This document shows, in pieces, positions 54,782-64,000 of a stretch of 64,000 bases of DNA. Source of the DNA: Acidovorax sp. Lineage in GTDB: Bacteria > Pseudomonadota > Gammaproteobacteria > Burkholderiales > Burkholderiaceae_C. The position numbers and the translations under genes are program-made. The stretch spans positions 1 to 64,000 of the forward strand of contig JAITLO010000043.1 of the NCBI GenBank assembly GCA_031277855.1. The letters are read 5' to 3'. The notes below the pieces were generated by a model. That model was not told the origin of the DNA. It made no database searches and saw only the letters and a program-made list of their open reading frames with translations. Position 1 is the first letter of the stretch. The number at the start of each line of letters is the position of its first letter.

Positions 54782-54785
54782 TGCC

Positions 54786-56003
54786 TCAGTTAAATAAACG
54801 CCGGGCCAGCATAGACCCCGCCGACAGCTCGCGCTGGTCCAGCTGGTCATACAGCTGCTCCAGGTCGGCCGCAATCGGCTCCAGCACCTGGGGATGCAGG
54901 GGCGATCCGTTCTGGTCGCACAGCACGCCGTCCATGGCTTCGCACAGGGCCTGTGCCACTTCACGCAGGCGGGTAAAAGGCTGCTCGGCGCGTGGCACCT
55001 GGGGTACGTCCAGGCTCAGCGCCACCTCATGGAAGGCGGTGCGGTCGAGGTCGGCAGCCTGCGCGGCCTGTGCATCAAAGCCCAGCACCAGCAGCGGATA
55101 GTTGCCGGGCACCGGCGAAGGCAGCACCATGCGGCCAGGCATATTGCTCATCACAAAGCCCAGCTGGCCGGCATGCTGGCGCACATAGCCCGGGCTCCAG
55201 GCAGCGGTGCGGGCGCGCAGCATAAAGCTCAGTTGGGCGTCATGCTCGCTGGCAAACAGGTCCAGCTCACGGGCACGACCCACCTCGTGCAGCATGTCGG
55301 GCAGCTCCAGGCTGGCACCCAGGGCGTCTGCAAAATGCTGGGCCTTGGCGGCGAACTCGGAGAACTCGATTTCGTTCAAGGCCCCGGTGCGGTTGGCCAG
55401 CTGCACACCGGCCTGGAAGGCGCTGTAGCGCTGGCCTGCACGCACGCTCTCCCACTCTCGGCTGGCCTCGTTGAGACCCTCTATGCGAAACGGCTTGCTG
55501 CCGGCACGGCGGGTGGTGGGCTGGATCTGCAGCGCCGCGTCTCCGCTGATGAGCTGCTCCAGGTGGATGGGCGCCATGGCGTCGATCAGACCATCCAAAG
55601 CCAGCTTGCGCTCGGTGGATGGAACAGGCTTGGCGCCAGCCATGGCAGGTGCCTCGACCGCGTCCGGCGCGGCCATGGCGCGATCGGCTGGGGTGGCGCC
55701 GGTTTGCAGCTCGGGCATGGCTGCGGCATCGCCCTGTGGCTCGGCGCCCAAGTCCAGCAAGGACTCCTGCACCATCTCCGGCTGCGCTGCCATGGACTGG
55801 CGTTGCTGGGCCGGCAGATTGGTCACATCCAGACCATCGAGCGCCGGCTCGAAGCGCGCCGCGTCTTCGGCGCCCTGGCGCTGCTGCTCGTCACGGTCAG
55901 CCCGCTTGGGCGCATGACGGCGGTTGTTCCAGGCGTTGTAGGCCACGATCAGACCGAGCAGGACCACGCCCACAACGGCCAGACTTATTTGCAAGGTGCT
56001 CAT
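54786..56003 (-). CDS. zipA: Cell division protein ZipA (FtsZ-binding)
   Basis: 405 residues. A membrane segment at 5-23 (QISLAVVGVVLLGLIVAYN), then a long Pro/Gln/Ala-rich linker (about 35-135) and a C-terminal ZipA domain (from about 160) that binds the FtsZ tail and contains MLRARTAAWSPGYVRQHAGQ and ADLDRTAFHEVALSLDVPQV. Tethers the Z ring to the membrane. Position between smc and ligA supports it. The C-terminal domain is more diverged than in enterics. Confidence 0.88.
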   Translation of the reverse strand: MSTLQISLAVVGVVLLGLIVAYNAWNNRRHAPKRADRDEQQRQGAEDAARFEPALDGLDVTNLPAQQRQSMAAQPEMVQESLLDLGAEPQGDAAAMPELQTGATPADRAMAAPDAVEAPAMAGAKPVPSTERKLALDGLIDAMAPIHLEQLISGDAALQIQPTTRRAGSKPFRIEGLNEASREWESVRAGQRYSAFQAGVQLANRTGALNEIEFSEFAAKAQHFADALGASLELPDMLHEVGRARELDLFASEHDAQLSFMLRARTAAWSPGYVRQHAGQLGFVMSNMPGRMVLPSPVPGNYPLLVLGFDAQAAQAADLDRTAFHEVALSLDVPQVPRAEQPFTRLREVAQALCEAMDGVLCDQNGSPLHPQVLEPIAADLEQLYDQLDQRELSAGSMLARRLFN

Positions 56004-56021
56004 GAGTGTATTGGCTTGGTG

Positions 56022-59000
56022 TCACGCATCGGCCATGGACAGCGCGGACTCCATATCCACCGCCACGATGCGGGAGACGCCTTGCTCCTGCATGGTCACG
56101 CCGATGAGTTGCTGTGCCATTTCCATGGCGATCTTGTTGTGACTGATGAACAAAAACTGGGTGCTGGTGCTCATGCTGGCCACCAGTTTGGCATAGCGCT
56201 CGGTATTGGCGTCGTCCAAGGGGGCATCCACCTCGTCGAGCAAACAGAAAGGCGCCGGATTGAGCTGGAAGATGGCAAACACCAGGGCGATGGCGGTCAG
56301 CGCTTTTTCGCCACCCGAAAGCAGGTGAATGGTCTGGTTCTTCTTGCCCGGGGGCTGGGCCATGACTTGCACGCCGGAATCCAGAATCTCGTCACCGGTG
56401 ATGATGAGCTTGGCCTGGCCGCCGCCGAACAGCTCGGGGAACATGCGGCCGAAATGGCGGTTCACGGTGTCGAAGGTGCCGGACAGCAGCTGGCGGGTTT
56501 CGGCATCGATCTTTTTGATGGCGTCTTCCAGCGTGGTCATGGCGCGAGTCAGGTCGTCCATTTGCGCATCGAGGAAGGTCTTGCGCTCGCGGGCGATTTG
56601 CAGCTCTTCCAGTGCAGCCAGGTTGACGGCGCCCAGGGCGGCAATGTCGCGGTGCAGGCGTTCGATATCGCCTTGCAGACCATGCAGGCGCACATTGCCC
56701 TCGGCAATCGACTGGGCCACGGCGGCCAGGTCGGCCTGGGCCTCGGTGAGCAGGCCTTCGAACTGCTCCACGCCCAGGCGGGCGGCCTGCTCCTTGAGCT
56801 GGAATTCGGTGATGCGGCCACGCAGCGGCTCCATGCCGCGCTCCAGCTGGGTGCGGCGCTCGTCGCTGGCACGCAGCTTGTTGGTCAGGTCGTCGTACTG
56901 GCTGCGGCAGGCGCCCAGGGCCTGTTCGCGTTCCATCTTGATGTTCAGCGCATCCTGCAGACCGCCCTGGGCCGCAGCATCGTTGAGCCGGCCCTGCTCG
57001 GCCAGGGCACGCTCGCGCTCCTCGCCCAAGGCCTTGGCCTGTTGCACCGCGGTTTCCATGGTGCGTTGCAGCTCGCCCTTGCGCGCTTCCACACTGCGCT
57101 GACTGAAGGTGGCCTCCTGGGCGCGGCGCTCCAGCGTGCGCTGCTGCTCGCGGCATTCGGCCACCTTGCGCTCGCATTCGATCACGCGCTCATCCAGCTG
57201 GGCATGGCGCTCCTGGCTGTCGGCCAGCTGCATGTCCAGCTCTTCAAAGCGAGCCTCTGCGGCCACGGTGCGTTCCTGCAGCTCTTCCAGTTGGGCCGTG
57301 ACTTCGCCCAGGTCGGCATCCAGCTGGGCCGTGCGGGCACGGGCCTGCTCGGCCAATTGGGTCAGCCGCAGCGATTCCACCTGCAGCTCATGGGCGCTTT
57401 GCTTGGCCTCCGTGGCTTCGCGCCGGGCCGTGACCAGGCGCTGCGAGGCATCGGCATAGGCGCTTTCGGCACGGGCCAGGGCCATGCGGGCCTCTTCATG
57501 GATCAGGGCCTGGGCGCGCAGTTCTTTTTCCAGGTGTTCGATTTCCTGGGCCCGGGCCAGCAGGCCGGACTGCTCGGAGTCCTGGGCGTAAAAGCTGACG
57601 CTGTGGGCGGTGACGGCATGGCCGGTGGGCACATAAATGGTTTCGCCTGGCTGCAGAGCCGCGCGACGGTTCAGCGCCTCATCCAGTGTTTGCGCGGTCT
57701 GGCAGCCGGTGAGCCAGTCCACCAAAACGGCCTGCAGGCCCGCATCCTGCACACGCAGCAAATCGGACAGGCGCTGTGAATTGCCTGCAGCGCTGGCAGC
57801 AGCAGCGCCTACCGTACCTGCTGCTGGCTTGTTGTAGAAAGCCAGACGGGCCGGGGGCGCATCTTGCCCGCCCGCGCCCAGAAAGCCGCGCACCATGTCC
57901 AGGCGGCCGACTTCCAGCGCGCCCATGCGTTCACGCAGTGCGGCTTCCAGCGCGTTTTCCCAGCCGGGCTCCACATGCAGGCGGCTCCACAGGCCTTGCA
58001 GGCTGTCCAGTCCATGCTTGGCCAGCCAGGGCTGGAGCTTGCCATCGGTTTTGACTTTTTCCTGCAGGGCCTTGAGCGCTTCCATGCGGGCCGACAGGTC
58101 AGCCTGGCGGGCGCTCTCCTGGTTCAGCGTTTGTTGGCGCTGGCGGCGGTCTTCGTCCAGCTGGGGCACGCTGTCCTGCAGCTCGACCAGGGCAGCCTCG
58201 GCCATCTCGGCCATTTCGGCAGCCTCTTCGTATTGCTGGCGCAGATTGTTGACCCGGGTGTCATCGGGCGCGGCCAGGGCATTGCGGTCGGTGCGCAGGC
58301 GTTCGTGGCGGCTTTCCAGCTGGCGGGTCTGCTCGCTGGTGCTGCGCTGTTCGGCGGCCAGCACCTGGATTTGCTGCTGTACCTGCACCACCTGCTGGCG
58401 CTGTTCGTTGGCCTTGGTCTGGGCGTTGCGGTGGGCGTCTTCCAGATCGGGCAGCTGCAGCGATTGCTCTTCCAGCTGGGCGGCCAGCATCTCGGCCTGC
58501 TCTTCGGCATCCATGCCCTGGCCGGCGAGCTGCTCCAGCTCGATCTCGGCGTCATCGCGGCGCTGGCCCCAGCTATCGATTTGCTCGGCCAGCTGTGCCA
58601 GGCGTTGCTCCACGCGCTGGCGACCTTCGACCACATAGCGGATTTCTGCCTCCAGCCGCCCCACTTCGGCCGTGGCCTCGTAGAGCTTGCCCTGGGCCTG
58701 GTTGACCTGGTCGCCGGCGGCGTAATGGGCCTGGCGTATGGTTTCCAGATCGGCCTCGATATGGCGCAGCTCGGCCATGCGGGCTTCCAGCTCGTTGACG
58801 GCCTCCAGCCCCTCGGTGCGGATCTTGGCCATCTCGGCCTCGGCATCGGCGCGCTTCAAAAACCACAGCTGCTGCTGCTTCAGCGTGACGCTGGCGTGCA
58901 GGGCGTTGTACTGTGCTGCCACCTCGGCCTGTTTTTCCAGCTTTTCCAGATTGCCGTTGAGCTCGCGCAGAATGTCTTCGACGCGGGTCAGGTTCTCGCG

Positions 59001-59561
59001 GGTGCCCGAGAGGCGGTTCTCGGTCTCGCGGCGGCGTTCCTTGTATTTGGAGACACCGGCTGCTTCTTCCAGAAACAAACGCAGCTCTTCCGGGCGCGAC
59101 TCAATGATGCGGCTGATCGTGCCCTGGCCGATGATGGCGTAGGCACGCGGCCCCAGGCCGGTGCCCAGGAACACGTCCTGCACGTCGCGGCGGCGCACCG
59201 GCTGGTTGTTGATGAAGTAGCTGCTGTTGCCGTCGCGGGTGAGCACGCGTTTGACGGCGATTTCGCCGTACTGGCCCCACTGGCCACCGGCGCGGTGGTC
59301 GCTGTTGTCAAACACCAGCTCCACACTGGAGCGGCTGGCCGGCTTTCTGTGCGTGGTGCCGTTGAAGATCACGTCCTGCATGGACTCGCCACGCAGCTCA
59401 CTGGCCTTGCTCTCGCCCAGCACCCAGCGCACCGCATCCATGATGTTGGACTTGCCGCAGCCATTCGGCCCCACCACGCCCACCAGTTGCCCTGGCAGCA
59501 GGAAGTTGGTGGGTTCGGCAAATGACTTGAAGCCGGAAAGCTTGATGGAGTTGAGGCGCAC
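56022..59561 (-). CDS. smc: Chromosome segregation protein SMC
   Basis: 1179 residues, condensin ATPase. Walker A GPNGCGKSN near 32-40 in the N-terminal head; coiled-coil arms of about 170-500 and 680-1010; a hinge near 515-660 (LQGLWSRLHVEPGWENALEA); C-terminal signature LSGGEKALTAIALVFA near 1085 and Walker B FCLLDEVDAPLDDANT near 1110. It organises the origin region with ScpA/ScpB. Normal length. zipA follows 18 bases downstream. Confidence 0.97.
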   Translation of the reverse strand: MRLNSIKLSGFKSFAEPTNFLLPGQLVGVVGPNGCGKSNIMDAVRWVLGESKASELRGESMQDVIFNGTTHRKPASRSSVELVFDNSDHRAGGQWGQYGEIAVKRVLTRDGNSSYFINNQPVRRRDVQDVFLGTGLGPRAYAIIGQGTISRIIESRPEELRLFLEEAAGVSKYKERRRETENRLSGTRENLTRVEDILRELNGNLEKLEKQAEVAAQYNALHASVTLKQQQLWFLKRADAEAEMAKIRTEGLEAVNELEARMAELRHIEADLETIRQAHYAAGDQVNQAQGKLYEATAEVGRLEAEIRYVVEGRQRVEQRLAQLAEQIDSWGQRRDDAEIELEQLAGQGMDAEEQAEMLAAQLEEQSLQLPDLEDAHRNAQTKANEQRQQVVQVQQQIQVLAAEQRSTSEQTRQLESRHERLRTDRNALAAPDDTRVNNLRQQYEEAAEMAEMAEAALVELQDSVPQLDEDRRQRQQTLNQESARQADLSARMEALKALQEKVKTDGKLQPWLAKHGLDSLQGLWSRLHVEPGWENALEAALRERMGALEVGRLDMVRGFLGAGGQDAPPARLAFYNKPAAGTVGAAAASAAGNSQRLSDLLRVQDAGLQAVLVDWLTGCQTAQTLDEALNRRAALQPGETIYVPTGHAVTAHSVSFYAQDSEQSGLLARAQEIEHLEKELRAQALIHEEARMALARAESAYADASQRLVTARREATEAKQSAHELQVESLRLTQLAEQARARTAQLDADLGEVTAQLEELQERTVAAEARFEELDMQLADSQERHAQLDERVIECERKVAECREQQRTLERRAQEATFSQRSVEARKGELQRTMETAVQQAKALGEERERALAEQGRLNDAAAQGGLQDALNIKMEREQALGACRSQYDDLTNKLRASDERRTQLERGMEPLRGRITEFQLKEQAARLGVEQFEGLLTEAQADLAAVAQSIAEGNVRLHGLQGDIERLHRDIAALGAVNLAALEELQIARERKTFLDAQMDDLTRAMTTLEDAIKKIDAETRQLLSGTFDTVNRHFGRMFPELFGGGQAKLIITGDEILDSGVQVMAQPPGKKNQTIHLLSGGEKALTAIALVFAIFQLNPAPFCLLDEVDAPLDDANTERYAKLVASMSTSTQFLFISHNKIAMEMAQQLIGVTMQEQGVSRIVAVDMESALSMADA

Positions 59562-59752
59562 GGATCAGTTCAGCGTCGGGGAGGTGAAAGCGTGGAAGAG
59601 CAGACGATGCAGGCAAACAGACCCGCATGATACCGCGCCTGCGCACCCGGCTCAGGCTTGGGGCCCTGGCCTGCATACAGGCTCCATGCTGCAATCAAGC
59701 CCATGGGGTGTGCTGCGCCAGCTATGGTTTGGCGAGCGCTTGCAGCGCAGGC

Positions 59753-62700
59753 TTAGGTCGTCCCTTGGGCGCCGAACTCGGCCACCCAGCGCTCGAACTG
59801 CACCGCCGATACGGCAGGGCTGAACAAATAGCCCTGCCAGGCATGGCAGCCGTTGGCATCCAGAAAGTCGCGCTGGGCCAGGGTTTCCACCCCTTCGGCG
59901 ATCACGCGCAGGCCCAGAGTACTGCCCAGGGCCACGATGGTCTTGGCAATTGCCTGGTCGTTGGCATTGGTGAGCACCTCGCGCACAAAGCTCTGGTCGA
60001 TCTTGAGCTGCTCCAGCGGCAGGCGCTTGAGATAGGACAGCGAGGAGTAGCCCGTGCCGAAGTCGTCCAGCGAAAAGCCCACGCCCATGGCACGCAGCTG
60101 CTCCATCTTGCCTATGGTGTCTTCCACATCGGACAGCAGCATGCCCTCGGTCAGCTCCAGCTTGAGCCGGTCGGAGCGCACACCGTGCGAGGCCAGTGCC
60201 TGCTCCACATCCTGCACAAAATGCGGCAGGTGGAACTGCACCGGGCTGACGTTGATGGACACGGCCAGGTCGGCCAGATCGGGATGCTCGGCCCACAGCG
60301 CCAGCTGGCGGCAGGCCGTGTGCAGCACCCAGCGGCCCAGTTGCAAGATCATGCCGTTGTCTTCGGCCAGCGGAATGAACAGCGCGGGCGAGATAAACCC
60401 CTTGCTGGGGTGTATCCAGCGCAGCAGTGCCTCGGCACCCACCACCTGCTCGCCCATGACCTGGGGCTGATAGAAAAGCTCGAACTGGCTTTGCGCAATG
60501 GCGATGCGCAAGTCGGTCTCCATCTCAGCACGAGCGCTGATGGCCGACTGCATGCGGGGATCGAAGAAATGCAGGGCATTGCGCCCGGCGCTTTTGGACT
60601 CGTACATGGCCAGATCGGCCCGCTTGAGCAGCTCCTCCACGGTTTCGTTCTGCCCGTGAAATGTGGCGGCCCCCATGCTCACGGTGACATGGCAAGGCGC
60701 CACGCCGATCTGGAATGGCGCCTGCAGCGCCTCCATCATGCGCCGCCCGACTTTCTCGGCCTGCTGTGCGGCCTGCAGCGCATCGGTGGGCAGGCCTTCG
60801 AGCACCACGGCGAATTCATCGCCGCCCTGGCGCGCCAGGGTGTAACCGGGGTGGCTGCCATGGGCCAGGCTGTGTGAGAGACGCTGCGCCACTTGCAGCA
60901 GCAAGGCGTCGCCCTGGTCATGGCCCTGGGTTTCATTCAAGGTCTTGAAGTTGTCTATGTCCAGCAGCAGCAAGGCGCCAGCGGAATGGCCCCGGGCGCA
61001 GAACTGCAGCGCATCGTGCAGGCGGTCCAGCAGCTGGCGGCGGTTGGGCAGCTGGGTGAGCATGTCGAACAAGGCCAGGTTGCGGATTTTCTCCTCGGCC
61101 TGCTTGCGCTGACTCAGGTCCATCAAGGTGAAGACAAAATCGCCCTGTACCGGGCCGCCCGACAGCTCCAGCGCCCGGATCTTGCCGTCCTTGCAGTGCA
61201 CGGCCAGCTCGCAAGCCGGCATCACCCCCAGGGCATAGGCCTCGCGGCGTGCCGATTCCACCCAGGCGCGTGTAGTGGTGCGCTGGGCCTCGTCCGGCTG
61301 GGTGACACGCCACCAGTCTTCCAGAGTCAACAACTCTTTGGCACCGTAGCCCGTCAATGCCGTGAAGCGGTCGTTGACCGAGACAATGCGCTGCTGCACA
61401 TCGACAATCAGCATGCCCACCGGCAGGGTCTGGAGCATGGCGGCCAGCCGGCTTTCCCGCTGCTCCAGCGCAACCTGCAGCCCCCGGCGCTCGGAGACGT
61501 CCTGCACCACGGAGATATGCTGCCCCAGTCGCTGGTGCAGGCTGTCCAGCAGCGGCGATGCTGCCACCTCCAGGCACACGGCCTGGCCATCGCGGCGAAT
61601 CATGCGCTTGGACTGCAGATAATTGGAAATCTGCCCCTGGTTCAGCGCTTCCATCAGGCGGCGGCTCTCGGCCACGTCTTCGGGCGCCGTCAGCGCCAGC
61701 ACATTGGTTGCCAGCAGTTCTTCCTCGGTATAGCCCAGGATTTCGCAATAGCGCTGGTTGACCTGTATAAAGTGACCGGTCTTCGAGTCGACCTTGCTCA
61801 CGCCCATGCCGCAGTGGTGGAACAGCGCATGAAAGCGGTCATTGCTTTCCTGCAGCGCCGACTGGGTGTGCACCACTTCCTGACGTGCCTGCTGACGTTG
61901 GCGCGCCAGCAAGGCCACCAGCAAAGCCAGCAAGGCACTGGCGGCCATACCGCCCGCCCCCATCAACCAGGGGTGTGCGCTTTCCACGCCCGAGAGCATG
62001 GTGCTGCGCGGTACAAACTGGATACGCCAGCGCCGGTCATGCACCGGCAGCTCGCGCACCACGACCGAATGGCTGGAAGCCAGCTGCGCCCAATCGGCAG
62101 CGGCATAAACCTTGCGCCGCAAGCTCTCACCGCCGGGTTGCTGTTCCTCCCGTCCCATATCGTCCACCGCCACGGACATATCCTCAAGCTGCGCACTCAC
62201 CAAAATGGACTCCACCACCTCGCGCATACGCAGGCTGACGTTCACCACCCCGGCAAAAACGGCATCACTTTCCTCGCCTTTGACCAACACCGGTGCACGC
62301 AGCAAAACCCCTGTGGGGTCCTTGCCGTCTTGCAGCAGATGAAATGGCGCGGTCATGGACACCCCACCCGTGGCACGAGACTGCAGCAAGCTGGCCAGGC
62401 TTTCGGGTTGCAAATGTGCGTCCAGTCCCATCAGGCCGGCATTGCCTTGCTGCGGCCAGACATGGTCGATGATGGCGGCTTCTCCACGCTCCTGGCCTGC
62501 GCGGCTGCGCGGCCATGCGCCAGCCTGCACCTGGCTGGCCAGCTCTGTCGGTTGCACGATGCGGGAGAAGGTCAGGCTTTGTACGCCGGGATAGCGGCGC
62601 TGGACCTGCATTTCGAGTACCGCAGCCTCGAACTCCTGGCGGCTGAGCTGCGGCTTGAGCGAAAACCGTGACTGCAGGCTTTTGATGATCTCGCTATAGG

Positions 62701-62890
62701 CATCAATCCGGCGCTCCAGCGCCAGGACAAAGGCATCTGCCCTGTGGCTGACGCGCTCGTTGGCCATGATTTCCACATTGCGCTGTAGCACCCCGGCCAA
62801 GGCCATGCTGAGCATGCCCCCCACCAACAGCACGGCCACTGGTGGAAGCCAGACCGAAATCCATGTGCGCGACGAGGAAGAGACCACCAT
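59753..62890 (-). CDS. Membrane sensor with CHASE-like, PAS, GGDEF and EAL domains
   Basis: About 1045 residues. Two TM segments bracket a periplasmic CHASE-type sensor: TM1 at 13-35 (LPPVAVLLVGGMLSMALAGV) and TM2 near 310-330 (GMAASALLALLVALLARQRQ). Two PAS domains fall near 345-465 and 470-590. A GGDEF domain (ARQGGDEFAVVLE near 690) has an intact motif. A C-terminal EAL domain shows GAEALLRWIHP near 820 and DDFGTGYSSLSYL. Both motifs are intact, so net synthesis or breakdown of cyclic di-GMP cannot be predicted. The ATG at 62890 is chosen; a TTG 13 codons upstream is also possible. Confidence 0.9.
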   Translation of the reverse strand: MVVSSSSRTWISVWLPPVAVLLVGGMLSMALAGVLQRNVEIMANERVSHRADAFVLALERRIDAYSEIIKSLQSRFSLKPQLSRQEFEAAVLEMQVQRRYPGVQSLTFSRIVQPTELASQVQAGAWPRSRAGQERGEAAIIDHVWPQQGNAGLMGLDAHLQPESLASLLQSRATGGVSMTAPFHLLQDGKDPTGVLLRAPVLVKGEESDAVFAGVVNVSLRMREVVESILVSAQLEDMSVAVDDMGREEQQPGGESLRRKVYAAADWAQLASSHSVVVRELPVHDRRWRIQFVPRSTMLSGVESAHPWLMGAGGMAASALLALLVALLARQRQQARQEVVHTQSALQESNDRFHALFHHCGMGVSKVDSKTGHFIQVNQRYCEILGYTEEELLATNVLALTAPEDVAESRRLMEALNQGQISNYLQSKRMIRRDGQAVCLEVAASPLLDSLHQRLGQHISVVQDVSERRGLQVALEQRESRLAAMLQTLPVGMLIVDVQQRIVSVNDRFTALTGYGAKELLTLEDWWRVTQPDEAQRTTTRAWVESARREAYALGVMPACELAVHCKDGKIRALELSGGPVQGDFVFTLMDLSQRKQAEEKIRNLALFDMLTQLPNRRQLLDRLHDALQFCARGHSAGALLLLDIDNFKTLNETQGHDQGDALLLQVAQRLSHSLAHGSHPGYTLARQGGDEFAVVLEGLPTDALQAAQQAEKVGRRMMEALQAPFQIGVAPCHVTVSMGAATFHGQNETVEELLKRADLAMYESKSAGRNALHFFDPRMQSAISARAEMETDLRIAIAQSQFELFYQPQVMGEQVVGAEALLRWIHPSKGFISPALFIPLAEDNGMILQLGRWVLHTACRQLALWAEHPDLADLAVSINVSPVQFHLPHFVQDVEQALASHGVRSDRLKLELTEGMLLSDVEDTIGKMEQLRAMGVGFSLDDFGTGYSSLSYLKRLPLEQLKIDQSFVREVLTNANDQAIAKTIVALGSTLGLRVIAEGVETLAQRDFLDANGCHAWQGYLFSPAVSAVQFERWVAEFGAQGTT

Positions 62891-63191
62891 GCAAGCGTTA
62901 CTATAAAAAAACAAAGGCTCTTCAAACAACGAGCCTGATGTGGAAAAACCTCAACAGAATAGCGGGTTTCTCAGGCGACGAAAGCATCCACATCGCTTTT
63001 TGCCCTGTACCACCTCAAATACCTGGCTATAAAAAAGCTGCTACAGGGCACTATAACGACACATCTTTGCCAGATGAGCCCCCGCTCACCCCAATGCATG
63101 CAGGGCGATACCGCAGAAGCCACGGACCGTACAACCCAAAAAAAGAGGCCGTCACCGACGGCCTCTTGGCACGCTGAAAGCCATGGGACTA
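62891..63191. other. Intergenic region between GGDEF-EAL and YebC-like genes
   Basis: A 301-base gap with a minus-strand terminator of the YebC-family gene at 63138-63167. The remainder (62900-63130) is moderately AT-rich and presumably holds the GGDEF-EAL gene promoter on the minus strand. No additional gene or repeat was seen. Confidence 0.4.
63138..63167 (-). terminator. Terminator of the YebC-family gene
   Basis: On the minus strand AGAGGCCGTC-GGT-GACGGCCTCT stem of ten pairs followed by TTTTTTT, 25 bases after the stop codon. Confidence 0.95.
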
Positions 63192-63896
63192 TCAGTCCAC
63201 CAGGCCCACATAAACGTGTTGCACATCGTCATCATTGTCCAGTCCTGCCAGGAAGCTCTGGACTTCTTCTTGCTCCTCGGCCGACAGGCTGGCCATGCTG
63301 ACAGGGTTCTTGGCCTTGTAGCCCAGCTTGGCCGACAAGACTTTGATACCTTGTGCCGGCAAGGCCTTGGCCACGGTGTCCAGATCGCCGGGCTCGGTGA
63401 TGAACAGGGTCACGCCTTCTTCATCGGCAGGCTCAAAGTCCTGGGCGCCGGCTTCGATGGCTGCCAGCTCCACATCGGCACCGTTTTCAGGCTCGCCTTC
63501 GACCATGCCCACATGGTCAAAATCCCAGGCCACGGCAGTGAGCTGGCCCTTGCGGAAACACACGCGCATATTGGGGGCCGTGCGGTTGGGGTTGTCGGTC
63601 AGGCACTCCACCATCACCGGCACGCGATGGGGGGCATAGCCTTCAAACAGCACCGTGGAATAGTTCACGGCATCGGCGCCAGCGCCCGAGCCTTTTTTCA
63701 CGGCACGGTCCAGGGTGTCCTTGGGCATGGAGGCCTTGCGTGCAGCCTCAATCGCCATGCGCAGGCGCGAATTGGAAGCGGGGTCGCCACCGCCCAGACG
63801 GGCTGCAACCGTGATTTCCTTGACCAGCTTGCCAAACAACTTGCCTTTGGCATCGGCGACCAGGGCCTTGCCCTTGGCTTTCCATTGCGCGCCCAT
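63192..63896 (-). CDS. YebC/TACO1-family regulatory protein
   Basis: 234 residues, three-domain YebC fold: [20 protein letters not shown] opens the domain, followed by [20 protein letters not shown] and [17 protein letters not shown]. Acts as a transcriptional regulator or translation factor that relieves ribosome pausing in recent reports. The opening MGAQWK and longer basic N-terminus place it in the YeeN-like subgroup. Single gene. Confidence 0.93.
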   Translation of the reverse strand: MGAQWKAKGKALVADAKGKLFGKLVKEITVAARLGGGDPASNSRLRMAIEAARKASMPKDTLDRAVKKGSGAGADAVNYSTVLFEGYAPHRVPVMVECLTDNPNRTAPNMRVCFRKGQLTAVAWDFDHVGMVEGEPENGADVELAAIEAGAQDFEPADEEGVTLFITEPGDLDTVAKALPAQGIKVLSAKLGYKAKNPVSMASLSAEEQEEVQSFLAGLDNDDDVQHVYVGLVD

Positions 63897-63936
63897 GGGT
63901 GCGATTCCTTTGTGTCAGAGTGAAGGGAACAACAAA

Positions 63937-63970
63937 GGCGCGACCTTGGAAGCCAGGGCCGCGCCTTGTG
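63937..63970 (-). terminator. Terminator-like stem at right end
   Basis: AAGGCGCG and CGCGCCTT arms with additional inner pairs, followed on the minus strand by TTGTTGTT. It lies 40 bases upstream of the YebC-family start, so it probably ends a gene on the minus strand beyond the right edge. Confidence 0.6.
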
Positions 63971-64000
63971 AAATAAATGCAGCCGACTTTATACACCCGC

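Noticed and set aside
54894..57779. A long plus-strand open frame of about 960 codons opposite smc and zipA
   Set aside because: It is antisense to two well-supported housekeeping genes, has no recognisable domains, and its composition (excess His, Leu and Gln) is what the reverse of Ala/Glu/Gln-rich coding sequence gives in GC-rich DNA.

Overview
The window is a dense, GC-rich stretch of bacterial chromosome. It most resembles a betaproteobacterium of the Comamonadaceae (Comamonas, Delftia or Acidovorax-like). The evidence is the thrS-infC-rpmI order, a phaCAB polyhydroxybutyrate operon, smc-zipA-ligA synteny, many c-type cytochrome and thiol-redox genes, and GC-rich dispersed repeats at gene ends. 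I saw no rRNA, tRNA, CRISPR array, insertion sequence or prophage.

Layout. 1-4.7 kb: translation genes rpmI (partial), infC and thrS, then aceA. thrS is preceded by what looks like a complete transcription attenuator with a threonine-rich leader peptide. 5-11.7 kb: an EamA exporter, a thiosulfate dehydrogenase pair (tsdB-like, tsdA), then a thiol-redox operon (FAD disulfide oxidoreductase, DsrE-like, TlpA-like, DsbG). 11.9-15.6 kb: a probably Fur-controlled PepSY membrane trio, then a cupin-type XRE regulator with an acetyltransferase. 15.7-18.4 kb: an autotransporter. 18.9-25.4 kb: Lrp, LysE, AraC and Fsr genes and a persulfide-type ArsR regulon with two YeeE-like sulfur transport proteins. 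25.6-30.7 kb: a TolC-HlyD-ABC-2-ABC-2 export operon without an ATPase gene. 30.8-34.3 kb: gloA, a small lipoprotein-like gene, PhzF, an OmpA-domain protein and a second LysE.

34.4-35.4 kb holds the most unusual feature: three tandem mini-transcription units. Each has the same promoter-like element (GTCAAC, 17 bases, CGTT), the same strong ribosome binding site (CACAAGGAG), a 24-codon gene for one conserved peptide (core LSAWPxDxRDRKR) and its own terminator. Most differences between copies in the core are silent, so the peptide itself is under selection. No larger gene on that strand is served by these units, so the peptides or their RNAs appear to be the products. I do not recognise the family.

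35.5-39.5 kb: phaC-phaA-phaB. 39.6-43 kb: pgeF, a maleylacetoacetate/maleylpyruvate isomerase, a fumarylacetoacetase-family hydrolase and a Nudix hydrolase. 43.1-45.8 kb: an apparently soluble sensor fused to CheW. 45.9-50.5 kb: a five-gene operon ending in a Ycf46-like AAA+ ATPase, together with a long coiled-coil membrane protein and three small unknowns. 50.5-64 kb: VOC, Imm10-like and patatin genes, ligA, zipA, smc, a PAS-GGDEF-EAL protein and a YebC-family gene. The thr attenuator, the triplicated micro-peptide locus and the AAA+ operon are the best candidates for undescribed biology.
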